Assembly: GCA_012839295.1 (NCBI GenBank)
Contig: DUNO01000057.1
Coordinates: forward strand, 1-64,000
DNA: 64,000 nucleotides
Reading direction: 5' to 3'
From: Clostridiales bacterium
GTDB taxonomy: Bacteria > Bacillota > Clostridia > Lachnospirales > Lachnospiraceae
Of the stretch, positions 9,026 through 18,243 are shown in pieces (position 1 is the first letter of the stretch; every line of letters starts with the position of its first letter). The notes under the pieces were generated by a model, which did no database searches, had not been told where the DNA came from, and worked only from the letters and a program-made list of their open reading frames with translations. Made by a program: the position numbers and the translations under genes.

Positions 9026-9558
9026 CGATATGGTGTAGCAGTAAACAGAATTTTTTTACAATTAAAATTGTCAACAACTGTTTTCCAAACATCTGCGTAC
9101 TCTCTATGTCCCTCATCAAATATGACCAATCTAATATGAGAAGTCAATTCCGAAAATTCTTCTTGTCTTTCATTGTAAATTGCACATAGTTGCTGTATGG
9201 TAGTAATTATTATACATGAATATGTAAAGTCTATACTTTTCGTATCAATTACATTTGATAACATTATTATTTTCTTGAGTCCGACATATAAATAATCAAT
9301 TTTCTCCCAAAACTCGGTACATATCTCCTTGCTTATCTGTCCAGGAAGTGTTGAGTTAGGCGTTATTATTAAAATGCTGTCATTATCATTAATTTCAGAA
9401 GCAGTAGCAATAACGCCTGTTTTGCCTGTTCCTGTTGGCATTTTAATAAGGATTTGTCCCATTTCCTCAGTCCTTAAATAGCTTTCTATCTTATTTACAG
9501 CATCCCTTTGATATGATCTTAAATGACTTTTTATCTCATTTAATACACCAAGCTCCAT
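9013..9558 (-). pseudogene. DEAD/DEAH superfamily 2 helicase, C-terminus lost to IS21
   Basis: N-terminal helicase lobe with Walker A MPTGTGKT, motif II DEGH and motif III FTATPYRND. The frame stops at the IS21 junction near 9018, so helicase domain 2 and everything after it are missing. It lies downstream of the Avs-like gene on the same strand, separated by 286 bases, and may once have belonged to that defence locus or a neighbour. RBS GGGAGGAATT precedes the ATG at 9558. Confidence 0.8.
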
Positions 9559-9792
9559 ATAATTCCTCCCTAGTCAAATTCAAATATATCTGGGTAAATG
9601 ACTTTACAATTAAAAAACATCAAATATCCATACAGTGGATTTAGTTATAATATCTTTTTCTAATTAAGATATTGCCTTCTATTTGAATTTCAAATATTAT
9701 AGCTATCCTTTTTTTCATCAAAATCATTCTGGTTCAGTTTTTAGAAACTATCACCTTAATATCCTTGGAATTTCTGGTATTCCCCTACCTCG

Positions 9793-9811
9793 TAGTGTAC
9801 ATTATACACTA
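9793..9811. other. Small hairpin between the Avs-like gene and the helicase remnant
   Basis: TAGTGTA-CATTA-TACACTA. There is no T run, so it could be a weak terminator or part of the helicase promoter region. The other bases in 9559-9844 show nothing coding. Confidence 0.3.
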
Positions 9812-9844
9812 TACTCGCTAAATAACATGCTAGATAGTAATCTT

Positions 9845-12800
9845 CTAATCATCCTCCAGTCGAAATAATAATTGTCTCCATATAGCTTCATTGCCCGACT
9901 GGTCTATTTCCAAAGAAAATAACTTCTTTTCTTTAGCTTGCTTACTTGGAGTTCCATAAAATTTATAACTGTCATCCTCAAAAGATATAGACACCTCAAA
10001 TATAAGAGCTTGATTTTTCTTTTTCAATATATCTAACAAACACTCCTTATTAATAACAACAACATTTCCATAAGTGCTATGTTTTTCATAGCCACTTTCA
10101 TCCTCTGTTTCACTCCAATGATATACATGAACAGGAAAGTCATCAGTATCATATATTCTTGAACGTAGTATTTGCTCCTCTAGCGTTACAGACATGTACT
10201 TTGCGAGATTATCAGATATCCCCATTAAGTAGTTTGATGAAGTCAGATAATCTTTTAATAATAAGTCTTTCTTATCAAGTGCATAATCTGGGAAAGTTGT
10301 GATTACTTCGCATGTTGGATAAATAACGATCTCTGATGGTTCCTCAATCCCATATTCATCTTCCTCATAATAAAAGTAAGGAAGTACATTATATGGCTTT
10401 TTCATTTCTGCTACTAACTTTTCAATATCCTCTTTCTCTACAAATGCACTATCAACACGGATGTGCCTATTACTTTTCTGAAAATGAGCAGAATATTCCA
10501 TATTAAGTGAAACTCCCAGACCATTTTCAATCATTGTTAATGCTAAATCGCTCGGAATAAAATATCTACTCGCTGGTACATCTTCCACCGTTTTTGTAAA
10601 ATCCCACAGAAAAGGGATAAGTGGAATATGGTTACGGAATTCAAAACACCAAAACCCTTTTTTCCCTGGCAAATATTTATTCAGCCAATCTTCATATGAA
10701 GATTCTTCATCTTTGATTTCTTCCTTTTTCTGACGATATTTATCTGCTACATAGAACATAGAATGCCATTCTGCATATTTTTCCAACGTTTCTACAGTAG
10801 GAATAGTGCCATGATCATTGTAGGTCTTATCGTATTCTTTTTGAAATAAGTACCGCTTGCTCCACTCGCTAACATTCTGATTTGTAATCCCAAATTGGGC
10901 AACAAAATAGTCGCATTCAGTCGCTACCTCCTCTTCACTGCATGCAAACATCCCTGCTAAATCATCATACCAATACCGTAAAGTATCCATTGTATCAAAA
11001 TCGAACTTCCAATTCTGGGTACTGTTTCTATGTTTACGTTGATAATTTGGCTTTTTTCCCACACGTTCATCGCTAATCATACATCGATCACATGAGGATA
11101 ATGTATCTATATCATAGGGCGCACAATAGGGAGCTACTTGTAAGCAAATTTCTCTAGCTATTCTACGATGCAATGCATGTATCACTCCTTCAGCACATGC
11201 GATAGACCTGAAAAAAGGATATGATGGTATTAATAATTTGGAATTTGCTTTTCCAATGCGTAGACAAGTTGCTAGATACCAAAGCCTTGCTGACTCTATG
11301 AAAAAGTAATTATTTTCATCCAAATATCCTTGGAGCGACGATCGGTGGTATAACACAGAAATCTGCTCCAATATACCTACATCTCCAAACAAATTCGAAC
11401 GCAATAAAACATGGGCTGCTTTACAGCGCACTCCTTTATCTTTATGCCCCATCAAACGCCATATAAAGCATGCAACACTACTAATAGAATTCTCATTTGC
11501 TTCTATCTCCGGTTTATAGCTTTCTCCATCTCCAGAAGCTGGATGAATTTTACCCATTTCAATCTCTGTCGTCCAATTTAGTAATTCTTTTGCATTTTCT
11601 ATGGTAAGAGCAACGGACATTCTGCAGATAGCCTTTACAAGCTGCTCGTCAAAAAGTCCAATATGATTTGATACATATTCTAAAAAGGCATCATATTGTG
11701 TGGCAGTATCAGCAGGAAACACGCGTAGTATTGTCATAAATGCGTTATCATACCCGTTATATAAATGTAAAAGTTCCCTCGAAAAAGCTTGTAAATAGTG
11801 CTTTTGTTTCTGGATATCATTACACCACTCATCAATTTGCGGCCATACTTTTATACTATCTATAAAATCTGCAATGATTCGCAATATTTTGGTACTTCCA
11901 GATCGATAATAATCATTTGAGATAATCTCTAACAACCACGTTAAAGCCGCCGTATACTCATTTGGCGAAAGACATTCTAGCCATTCTTTAACAAACTCCT
12001 CTCTGTCAGTAGTGTTTAATGTTAACAATCGCTTTTCCAACGACTGTTGGGATACTATATTACTTTCAGTAACATACTGCTTTATATTTACTTCGCTGTG
12101 TGTATTTGATGTGCTACTATCATAGTCTCGCTTTTTTGTCTCCAATTCTTTCAAAAACCTGTCCATCGCTCTAATTTTGTCCGTATTCAGCTCTGGTGAA
12201 TACACGTTCAAATCTAAATATTTCACAATACAATGACTTCTGTATTTCTTTTCGTCCATAGGAATATTAAAAAGAACGTCATGTATTAAAATTTCAAGTA
12301 TAGGTTTCTGTTGTCCAGGTGTAAGTCGTGAAATTTTCTTCAAAATAACGTCTACTAGATCATTGTACTGTGATGATAAGTCAGGAAGTAGCAATCCTAA
12401 TAAAGCTATTGCATTTTCAATAGAAATTTGATTTCTTTCTAATAATGTATTTAGTACAATAGGTATCGTATCTTGCAATGAAAATCCCTCATAATTATCC
12501 CTATCATCCAAACGGCAAATTGCTCCCCAAATGCTTTTAGGGGAGAGCAGTGAGGCCGCTGATAATGACTCCTTATAAGGAAAGTTTTTTGTATCACCCA
12601 TTTTTCTGCAAAAACCTTCACTTAAGCGAATAATTCTATAAGCTAGTACAGTATTACTAGGATCATTTTTATCAATTTTATCAGCAAGTGTTTTATAAAG
12701 ATAAATTTTTCGATAAGATTCATAATCCAGTCCCTTTGTACATTCAATCGCCTTAGCAAAATATTTTAGCCCAAGTCCTTTATCAATTCTTCGCCCCATT

Positions 12801-15800
12801 TGGGCACAACTTAAATACACCTCAGCTGTTTCTTTGGCTGAAGCAGGGTATTTTTCATAAGTGGTATTAATTTCCTCCAATATGACTAACGCTGCCTGAT
12901 AAGCACGTTCATTTGATATCAATTTTTTTAATAGATCCAACTTAAATTGGGGTGTTGTACTGCATATTCTCAGAGTTTTATCAATTAAGCCCTTTATCTC
13001 TTTTTTATTCAAACTTTGTTTGAAACAAATCGACTCTGTGAAAACCAACATTCCTATTTCTAGAAATTTGTGCTTCTCGTATGAATGAAAGCTCCACGAA
13101 GAACGATCAATTTTTGAAAGTATCTCGCTACATGTTGTTAGAAAATTACCGTCCTCACTTTCTTGTATACAATTTAACCGGAATACATAAAGCGGCAATA
13201 GAAAATCCACAATTTGTGTTATAGATTTCTTATTATCCTCTGATTGACGCTGTTCTGAATCCTCTTTAAATCTCCAAAAATCAATGGAATTAATCGGGGT
13301 TCCTTTACATATATGCCTTAGTGCATAATATTGTAACGCTCTAGAAAGTTCTTCCTGCTCATCTTCACTATACAAAGAAGGAATGCTTGAAAACTGAATT
13401 TCTATGGAAAATTTATTTATGAGCTCTGCTACGACATCCTTTGTACCTTCGATACGAAGTATATACTCAACAAACATCAGTACTTGTTTGCTACTGAAAC
13501 GACTTTCCGGAATAGCAGACATCCGATTAAATAATTTTAGAAGATAATCAATATACAATTGTGGGGGCACTTTCCCTAATGAAATATACGCACAAACGAT
13601 AGCCAGCATATTGGGGCTTGCCCATTTTTTCAATAATAAGGCTTCATAAAGCTCACAATTACCATATTTTAAAAGCTTTTTAAAAAATTCATAAACAAAT
13701 TTAGTTGCGGCTTTCTTAGGAATCCAACTACATATCAACTCTATAGCTCTTTCAATTTGTCCCAATCTCAACATTGCTTCTGCAATATTAATAATGTCTG
13801 TTGTTCTGGGCCGTGAATGGATCCTCCTATCATCTTCTTTTTTATTATAGTAAACTTTAATTGATGCCTGATAACTATTGATATATTGCTGCGAAAGAGT
13901 TCTATATATTGGCAAGCATGAAAAAACAAGAGCAGCCTTTGCTAAACCATCAAAATCATTAGATTCTGTATAGAAGATATTATATACTGACAATTCATCA
14001 CAGTACATAACAGCTTCATCTGGTGCACTCAAGAGTAATTCCTTTAATGCATCCTCATTGGCATTATAATCAATTAGCCTATACACTAATTTACAAGCCA
14101 TCAAACGATTTTGATGGACATGCATCTCTTTTCTTTTCAGAACACATTGTATGCGCTGCTTCATTATTTGGTTTGCTTCTGCTATTCCAATATTAACATC
14201 ATCAATTTTTTCATTTAGGGCAATCTGAACTAAACAGTCGAAATAATTCGCCTTATCAATAAAAATATGTAAATATCTAGAGCAGTATGGATTTATCACT
14301 CTATTTTTGTACATATAATCAGCAATAAGCTTGATTGCATTTTCATTGTTCTCGTAACAAGTTCTTAGATATGCTTCAAAATCCTCATCCTTAAGAAATA
14401 TAAAAGAATCGGTTATATAAAAACCACGACGGCATTCCACACTCATACTCATCAAGGTATCAACCGTTATTGAGCAAAGTTCACATAACATTTTAGCCGG
14501 TATTGGTCTTGGCAAATTTATTAGTGCAGAAAAAAGAATTTCTATATTCACTATACCGTTATATTGCTCTTTAGCGCCATGAATAAACTCTTTAAATAAA
14601 GAGTCCATTGTCTTCCCTGCTGGTTTCATCTGTGACAATAATCCATCTATTGACCTAGCTTCAGATAACATATATGCTTGTAAGCGCGGATTTCTATCTG
14701 TAAGTAAATGGAACTCTTCACACTCTAAATCAGTTGCACCTGAAAATACAGCACGAATATGCTGGGAACTTTCATGCAATTCAAATGGAGGAAGATCGAG
14801 AACTTCCACTTCGTCTCCAAAAGGAATAAGATGCTTTCTTTCTTTTCTTGTGGTAACGATTATCCATACACCATCAGGAAGAGTTTGATTTAATAGTCCT
14901 TGTAAAAAGCAATCTTCCTTAAACGTATTAGCAGCAACCATGCTGTTATCTGCTGCATCTATAATAATCCCTACTGTCGCTGACGGATTTTGCTGTTTAA
15001 CATAAGATACTGCTTTTCCCAATCGGTCGTTTAACAACCGCCAATATTCATAATCTTTAGAATGTCTACCAACTAACCACTCTGTCCCACATTCCGTTGC
15101 TAATGTATTACAGATTTGTGGAATTGCTACTTCCGTTAGATGTCTTCGTTCCCCAGGTTGTAGAAAAGTACCTCCACCATAACAATCATATAAAACAGTT
15201 ACTGATTCTTCTGGTAAAATATTTTGTATATGACTTACAAAAGTAGTCTTACCTGCGCCTGCAGTGGCTTGTAAGCAGATAATCTTTTTCTGGTTTTCTT
15301 GAATGCATCCAACAATATCTTTTCTGACACCACGTTCAATATAAGTATCTAAAGACGATTCGATTTTTATCGGTGCTGGAAACACCTCATTGATGTTAGT
15401 ATCAAGCGCTGCCAAAACATATTCTCGATTCATCAAAAATCCAAGTGTATTTTCTGGTAGCATCATTTCTTTTAAATGCATAATTAAAGAATTATATCTG
15501 CTTCGTATATCGCGTGTGTTCCAATTGTCCAATTGTTTTATTATTTCTGCTCTATGGATACTTCGAATTTCAGTACCACAATCATCAAAATTCAGATTAA
15601 GCAAAAAGCCGATAAAAGCATTAGAACTCAAATTTGAGGTTTTATATATTTTATTGATGTCTTCTATACATTCAGAAGTCAAATTTTTTATTAGATCCTC
15701 TGTACGCCTATACTTCTTTTCCTTTAGCATGGTTATACATTCATCTATGTGAGCTGAAAAATCTAATTGTAAACTACGGTTGCTGACTAATTTTAGAACA

Positions 15801-16195
15801 AGTTTCGAATCGACATTATCATACTTCTCACAAAATCCACTATACGTGTCCGCCAAACGACGAATGATTGAATTGTTATTGTTTGAACCAGAACATAGAT
15901 TAGATGCTGTCCATGGCTTATCCATCTGATATGCACTGTATTTTAACTGTGAGAAAACAATTCTCTGTGCTTGTTCAAAGTTATTTCCACCATAATACTC
16001 TGCTAAATCAATAGAATATAGTTTTTGTTCATCCTCAATTTGAATCGAATCTTCCAAAGTAGGGCCTTCTACTGATATAGCTGTCAGTTCACTATTGGGT
16101 TTTAATATTTCTAAAAGCTTCTTACATGCCCAGATCAGATGAAAATCATCACCTGCATTTGATGCTACTGCACCCGCATTGTTTCTCTTTTCCAT
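9845..16195 (-). CDS. Avs-like STAND NTPase with N-terminal Cap4-type nuclease domain
   Basis: 2116 residues. Residues 1-220 look like a Cap4/DUF4297 PD-(D/E)xK nuclease: start AGAVASNAGDDFHL, then VEGPTLEDS, DLAEYY and the SQLKYS strand with the QxK pair. A STAND-type ATPase follows, with Walker A LQATAGAGKTTF (309-319), DCYGGGTF, RRHLTEVAIPQICN, Walker B VGIIIDAADNS (408-416) and the Arg finger region TTRKERK (about 448-454). The remaining 1500 residues are helical repeats. This order matches antiviral Avs (AVAST) proteins, in which the repeats sense a phage protein such as terminase or portal, the ATPase oligomerises, and the nuclease cuts DNA. The exact Avs class is not clear from reading alone. 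The two genes upstream (16228 and 16616) are close and co-directional. No break in the frame is visible. Confidence 0.85.
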   Translation of the reverse strand: MEKRNNAGAVASNAGDDFHLIWACKKLLEILKPNSELTAISVEGPTLEDSIQIEDEQKLYSIDLAEYYGGNNFEQAQRIVFSQLKYSAYQMDKPWTASNLCSGSNNNNSIIRRLADTYSGFCEKYDNVDSKLVLKLVSNRSLQLDFSAHIDECITMLKEKKYRRTEDLIKNLTSECIEDINKIYKTSNLSSNAFIGFLLNLNFDDCGTEIRSIHRAEIIKQLDNWNTRDIRSRYNSLIMHLKEMMLPENTLGFLMNREYVLAALDTNINEVFPAPIKIESSLDTYIERGVRKDIVGCIQENQKKIICLQATAGAGKTTFVSHIQNILPEESVTVLYDCYGGGTFLQPGERRHLTEVAIPQICNTLATECGTEWLVGRHSKDYEYWRLLNDRLGKAVSYVKQQNPSATVGIIIDAADNSMVAANTFKEDCFLQGLLNQTLPDGVWIIVTTRKERKHLIPFGDEVEVLDLPPFELHESSQHIRAVFSGATDLECEEFHLLTDRNPRLQAYMLSEARSIDGLLSQMKPAGKTMDSLFKEFIHGAKEQYNGIVNIEILFSALINLPRPIPAKMLCELCSITVDTLMSMSVECRRGFYITDSFIFLKDEDFEAYLRTCYENNENAIKLIADYMYKNRVINPYCSRYLHIFIDKANYFDCLVQIALNEKIDDVNIGIAEANQIMKQRIQCVLKRKEMHVHQNRLMACKLVYRLIDYNANEDALKELLLSAPDEAVMYCDELSVYNIFYTESNDFDGLAKAALVFSCLPIYRTLSQQYINSYQASIKVYYNKKEDDRRIHSRPRTTDIINIAEAMLRLGQIERAIELICSWIPKKAATKFVYEFFKKLLKYGNCELYEALLLKKWASPNMLAIVCAYISLGKVPPQLYIDYLLKLFNRMSAIPESRFSSKQVLMFVEYILRIEGTKDVVAELINKFSIEIQFSSIPSLYSEDEQEELSRALQYYALRHICKGTPINSIDFWRFKEDSEQRQSEDNKKSITQIVDFLLPLYVFRLNCIQESEDGNFLTTCSEILSKIDRSSWSFHSYEKHKFLEIGMLVFTESICFKQSLNKKEIKGLIDKTLRICSTTPQFKLDLLKKLISNERAYQAALVILEEINTTYEKYPASAKETAEVYLSCAQMGRRIDKGLGLKYFAKAIECTKGLDYESYRKIYLYKTLADKIDKNDPSNTVLAYRIIRLSEGFCRKMGDTKNFPYKESLSAASLLSPKSIWGAICRLDDRDNYEGFSLQDTIPIVLNTLLERNQISIENAIALLGLLLPDLSSQYNDLVDVILKKISRLTPGQQKPILEILIHDVLFNIPMDEKKYRSHCIVKYLDLNVYSPELNTDKIRAMDRFLKELETKKRDYDSSTSNTHSEVNIKQYVTESNIVSQQSLEKRLLTLNTTDREEFVKEWLECLSPNEYTAALTWLLEIISNDYYRSGSTKILRIIADFIDSIKVWPQIDEWCNDIQKQKHYLQAFSRELLHLYNGYDNAFMTILRVFPADTATQYDAFLEYVSNHIGLFDEQLVKAICRMSVALTIENAKELLNWTTEIEMGKIHPASGDGESYKPEIEANENSISSVACFIWRLMGHKDKGVRCKAAHVLLRSNLFGDVGILEQISVLYHRSSLQGYLDENNYFFIESARLWYLATCLRIGKANSKLLIPSYPFFRSIACAEGVIHALHRRIAREICLQVAPYCAPYDIDTLSSCDRCMISDERVGKKPNYQRKHRNSTQNWKFDFDTMDTLRYWYDDLAGMFACSEEEVATECDYFVAQFGITNQNVSEWSKRYLFQKEYDKTYNDHGTIPTVETLEKYAEWHSMFYVADKYRQKKEEIKDEESSYEDWLNKYLPGKKGFWCFEFRNHIPLIPFLWDFTKTVEDVPASRYFIPSDLALTMIENGLGVSLNMEYSAHFQKSNRHIRVDSAFVEKEDIEKLVAEMKKPYNVLPYFYYEEDEYGIEEPSEIVIYPTCEVITTFPDYALDKKDLLLKDYLTSSNYLMGISDNLAKYMSVTLEEQILRSRIYDTDDFPVHVYHWSETEDESGYEKHSTYGNVVVINKECLLDILKKKNQALIFEVSISFEDDSYKFYGTPSKQAKEKKLFSLEIDQSGNEAIWRQLLFRLEDD

Positions 16196-16227
16196 TAAAG
16201 CTCACCACCTTCTATGTAAATATGTAG

Positions 16228-16554
16228 CTATCCCATGGTGTTAGTAACAATCATCGGATTATATGATTTCAAACACCATTTATTATTTTCGTATTCAAAA
16301 TATAACCCATTAATATTTGCTATTTCACAAAAAGGAAGTTTATCAGTTGAATTCACTTTTACATAAAAATAGCCATCACATGAAGCTAGGAAATACTCCC
16401 CATTACTCTCCCGAACGTACAATTTGTCAGGAAGCTCTGTTTTTTTCCATGTAAAAGCCGGGAATGATACCTTATTAAGTGCTTGTTCCTTAGCTGATTC
16501 CGAAAGTAATTCAATCCAAGCTCTTGTACCATCTGAAACAGCTATTCTTTTCAC
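16228..16554 (-). CDS. Small protein of unknown function in the Avs-like operon
   Basis: 108 residues, soluble, with alternating aromatic and charged residues (DGYFYVKV, GLYFEYENNKW) suggesting a beta-rich fold. There are no motifs that I recognise. It lies 61 bases after the GHKL gene and 32 bases before the Avs-like gene, so it is probably co-expressed and could be an accessory or immunity-type factor. Confidence 0.6.
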   Translation of the reverse strand: MKRIAVSDGTRAWIELLSESAKEQALNKVSFPAFTWKKTELPDKLYVRESNGEYFLASCDGYFYVKVNSTDKLPFCEIANINGLYFEYENNKWCLKSYNPMIVTNTMG

Positions 16555-16615
16555 TATAACAGCTCATAATAGGTCTATGCAATTAGAATCGCTTTATTAT
16601 TTGGTAATCACACCT

Positions 16616-18118
16616 TTATTTAAAACTCTTTGACACAATAACTCCAATAACATCTGTCAAGGCTGACTCAAATCCCCTGCTTACATCATCTTCCCCGCTC
16701 TTAGCATGCATGCACTCATGAATTAGAGTCCCTGCAAAGCTTTTTAAGTCTTTTAATTGTCCCCGTTTGATAATAATTAAGCCTTCCGATGGTTCCCATA
16801 GTCCAACCGTTTCTGAGAATATTTCCGATTCATATATTGTTTCTGAAACTTTAATATTTTTCACTTTATTAGGTTTCCCGCCTATCAGTTCCAATATATT
16901 GCCCTTCTTTGAATAAATTTCCTTCTCGTTTGGATTCAATCCGGATTCGTCTACGAAAGTATATTTTTTCTTTTCTGCCATATCTTGAATAAATTTATTT
17001 GTTGTCAAAATCGGAGTACTATCCTCTTCTGTTTCCTGGTTATAATCATCTATCTTATTAACCAAGTTTTCTGGAACTACTATAGGTTCAAAGCCTTTTT
17101 GCTTCATTTCATCAATTATGCTGGGTCTACTAATAGCTGTGTCCGATGTAACGAAGACCACATTTTCTTTAAAATCCCTCACTTTTTTGGAAGCATACAT
17201 TGCAACATCATTCCATGCAAGTTCATCATGCCGTAAGCCTGAATTATATTGTTGTAAATCATCTATCAACTTGTAAATAACACATTCTTCCCTGCAAGCC
17301 AGTAAAATAGTTTTTATTCTATCTGAATACGCGGTTCTCCCTACGTTTGTCCGTTCTCTGTTTAAAGCCTTTTTTATTTGTTTTGTCAAAGATGTAATAT
17401 TATACGAGAATAGAAAATTACTCTCTTCTGCAACCTTTACTCCATTTATATATATGTAAGAAATATCACTGTTTTTAGAAATAATCTGTCCATAAGTCGT
17501 TTGCTCAAGAATACTGGAATCAGTAAATTTTAAAAAAAGTGACTTGGCAATTTCTATATCTTTGTCTGTACACCCTATTAATGCAAAATCTGTACCAATC
17601 ATTTTTTTATTGGGTGTTTCATCAATCTTTGCGTGAAGAGTGATAATATCATCAAATCCTGTTTTTGATGTCTCCAGTAAAGTAATAACTCCATATTTTG
17701 AAGTAATGCTAACATTTACATTGTGCCGGTATAATGTTGCTAATGCATCTTTTAAGCCAACTCCAAATCTCCCTATTAACTTGTCGTTATTCAGTTTCTC
17801 TTCATTTTCATTTTGTGTTAAATGGTGATAATTAATCCCTCTACCATAATCAATAATATGCCATTCATTATTTTCTTTAATTATCTGTATGTCCTGCGTA
17901 TCAGTTATTACCTGTTCATCCAATGCATTAGCTATTATTTCTCGGATGGCATGATACACTTCCCAGTTTTCAAGTATTTTTTCAATATTTAAATCAAATT
18001 CTCGATTTTCATTACTTTTAGTGGTATTTGCTTCGACTGACTGATGCTCAAGTGTTGTTGAAAGAGGAATATTAGTTTCATTATTAATCAATATTTTATT
18101 TTTCTTAAAAAAAGCCAT
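16616..18118 (-). CDS. GHKL ATPase with C-terminal HExxH metallopeptidase-like motif
   Basis: 500 residues. The N-terminal half has GHKL (HATPase) motifs: N-box REIIANALDE (59-68), G1 IIDYGRGI (88-95) and G2 LIGRFGVGLKDA (114-125). The C-terminus has TLIHECMHAKSGEDD, where HECMH (467-471) fits the HExxH zinc-protease motif, and FESALTD carries a possible third ligand, Glu 484. Joining an ATP-sensing GHKL domain to a gluzincin-like end is unusual. Position at the head of the Avs-like operon suggests a regulator or effector of defence. The zinc protease call rests on one motif, so activity is inference. Confidence 0.75.
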   Translation of the reverse strand: MAFFKKNKILINNETNIPLSTTLEHQSVEANTTKSNENREFDLNIEKILENWEVYHAIREIIANALDEQVITDTQDIQIIKENNEWHIIDYGRGINYHHLTQNENEEKLNNDKLIGRFGVGLKDALATLYRHNVNVSITSKYGVITLLETSKTGFDDIITLHAKIDETPNKKMIGTDFALIGCTDKDIEIAKSLFLKFTDSSILEQTTYGQIISKNSDISYIYINGVKVAEESNFLFSYNITSLTKQIKKALNRERTNVGRTAYSDRIKTILLACREECVIYKLIDDLQQYNSGLRHDELAWNDVAMYASKKVRDFKENVVFVTSDTAISRPSIIDEMKQKGFEPIVVPENLVNKIDDYNQETEEDSTPILTTNKFIQDMAEKKKYTFVDESGLNPNEKEIYSKKGNILELIGGKPNKVKNIKVSETIYESEIFSETVGLWEPSEGLIIIKRGQLKDLKSFAGTLIHECMHAKSGEDDVSRGFESALTDVIGVIVSKSFK

Positions 18119-18168
18119 ATTATTTTCACCCTCAACTTCTCTGCATTATATTGTTAGAAAGTCTAATA

Positions 18169-18184
18169 CTAATGGATCCATTAG
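18169..18184. promoter_or_regulatory. 16-bp palindrome CTAATGGATCCATTAG
   Basis: Perfect palindrome in the 125-base gap between gajB and the GHKL gene, about 50 bases upstream of the GHKL start. It may be an operator for the Avs-like operon. No hairpin-plus-T pattern is present. Confidence 0.4.
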
Positions 18185-18243
18185 CATTTAATATAATTCT
18201 CATTATTACTTCTGTTTCATTTCTTTTAAATCTAATTAGTTTA

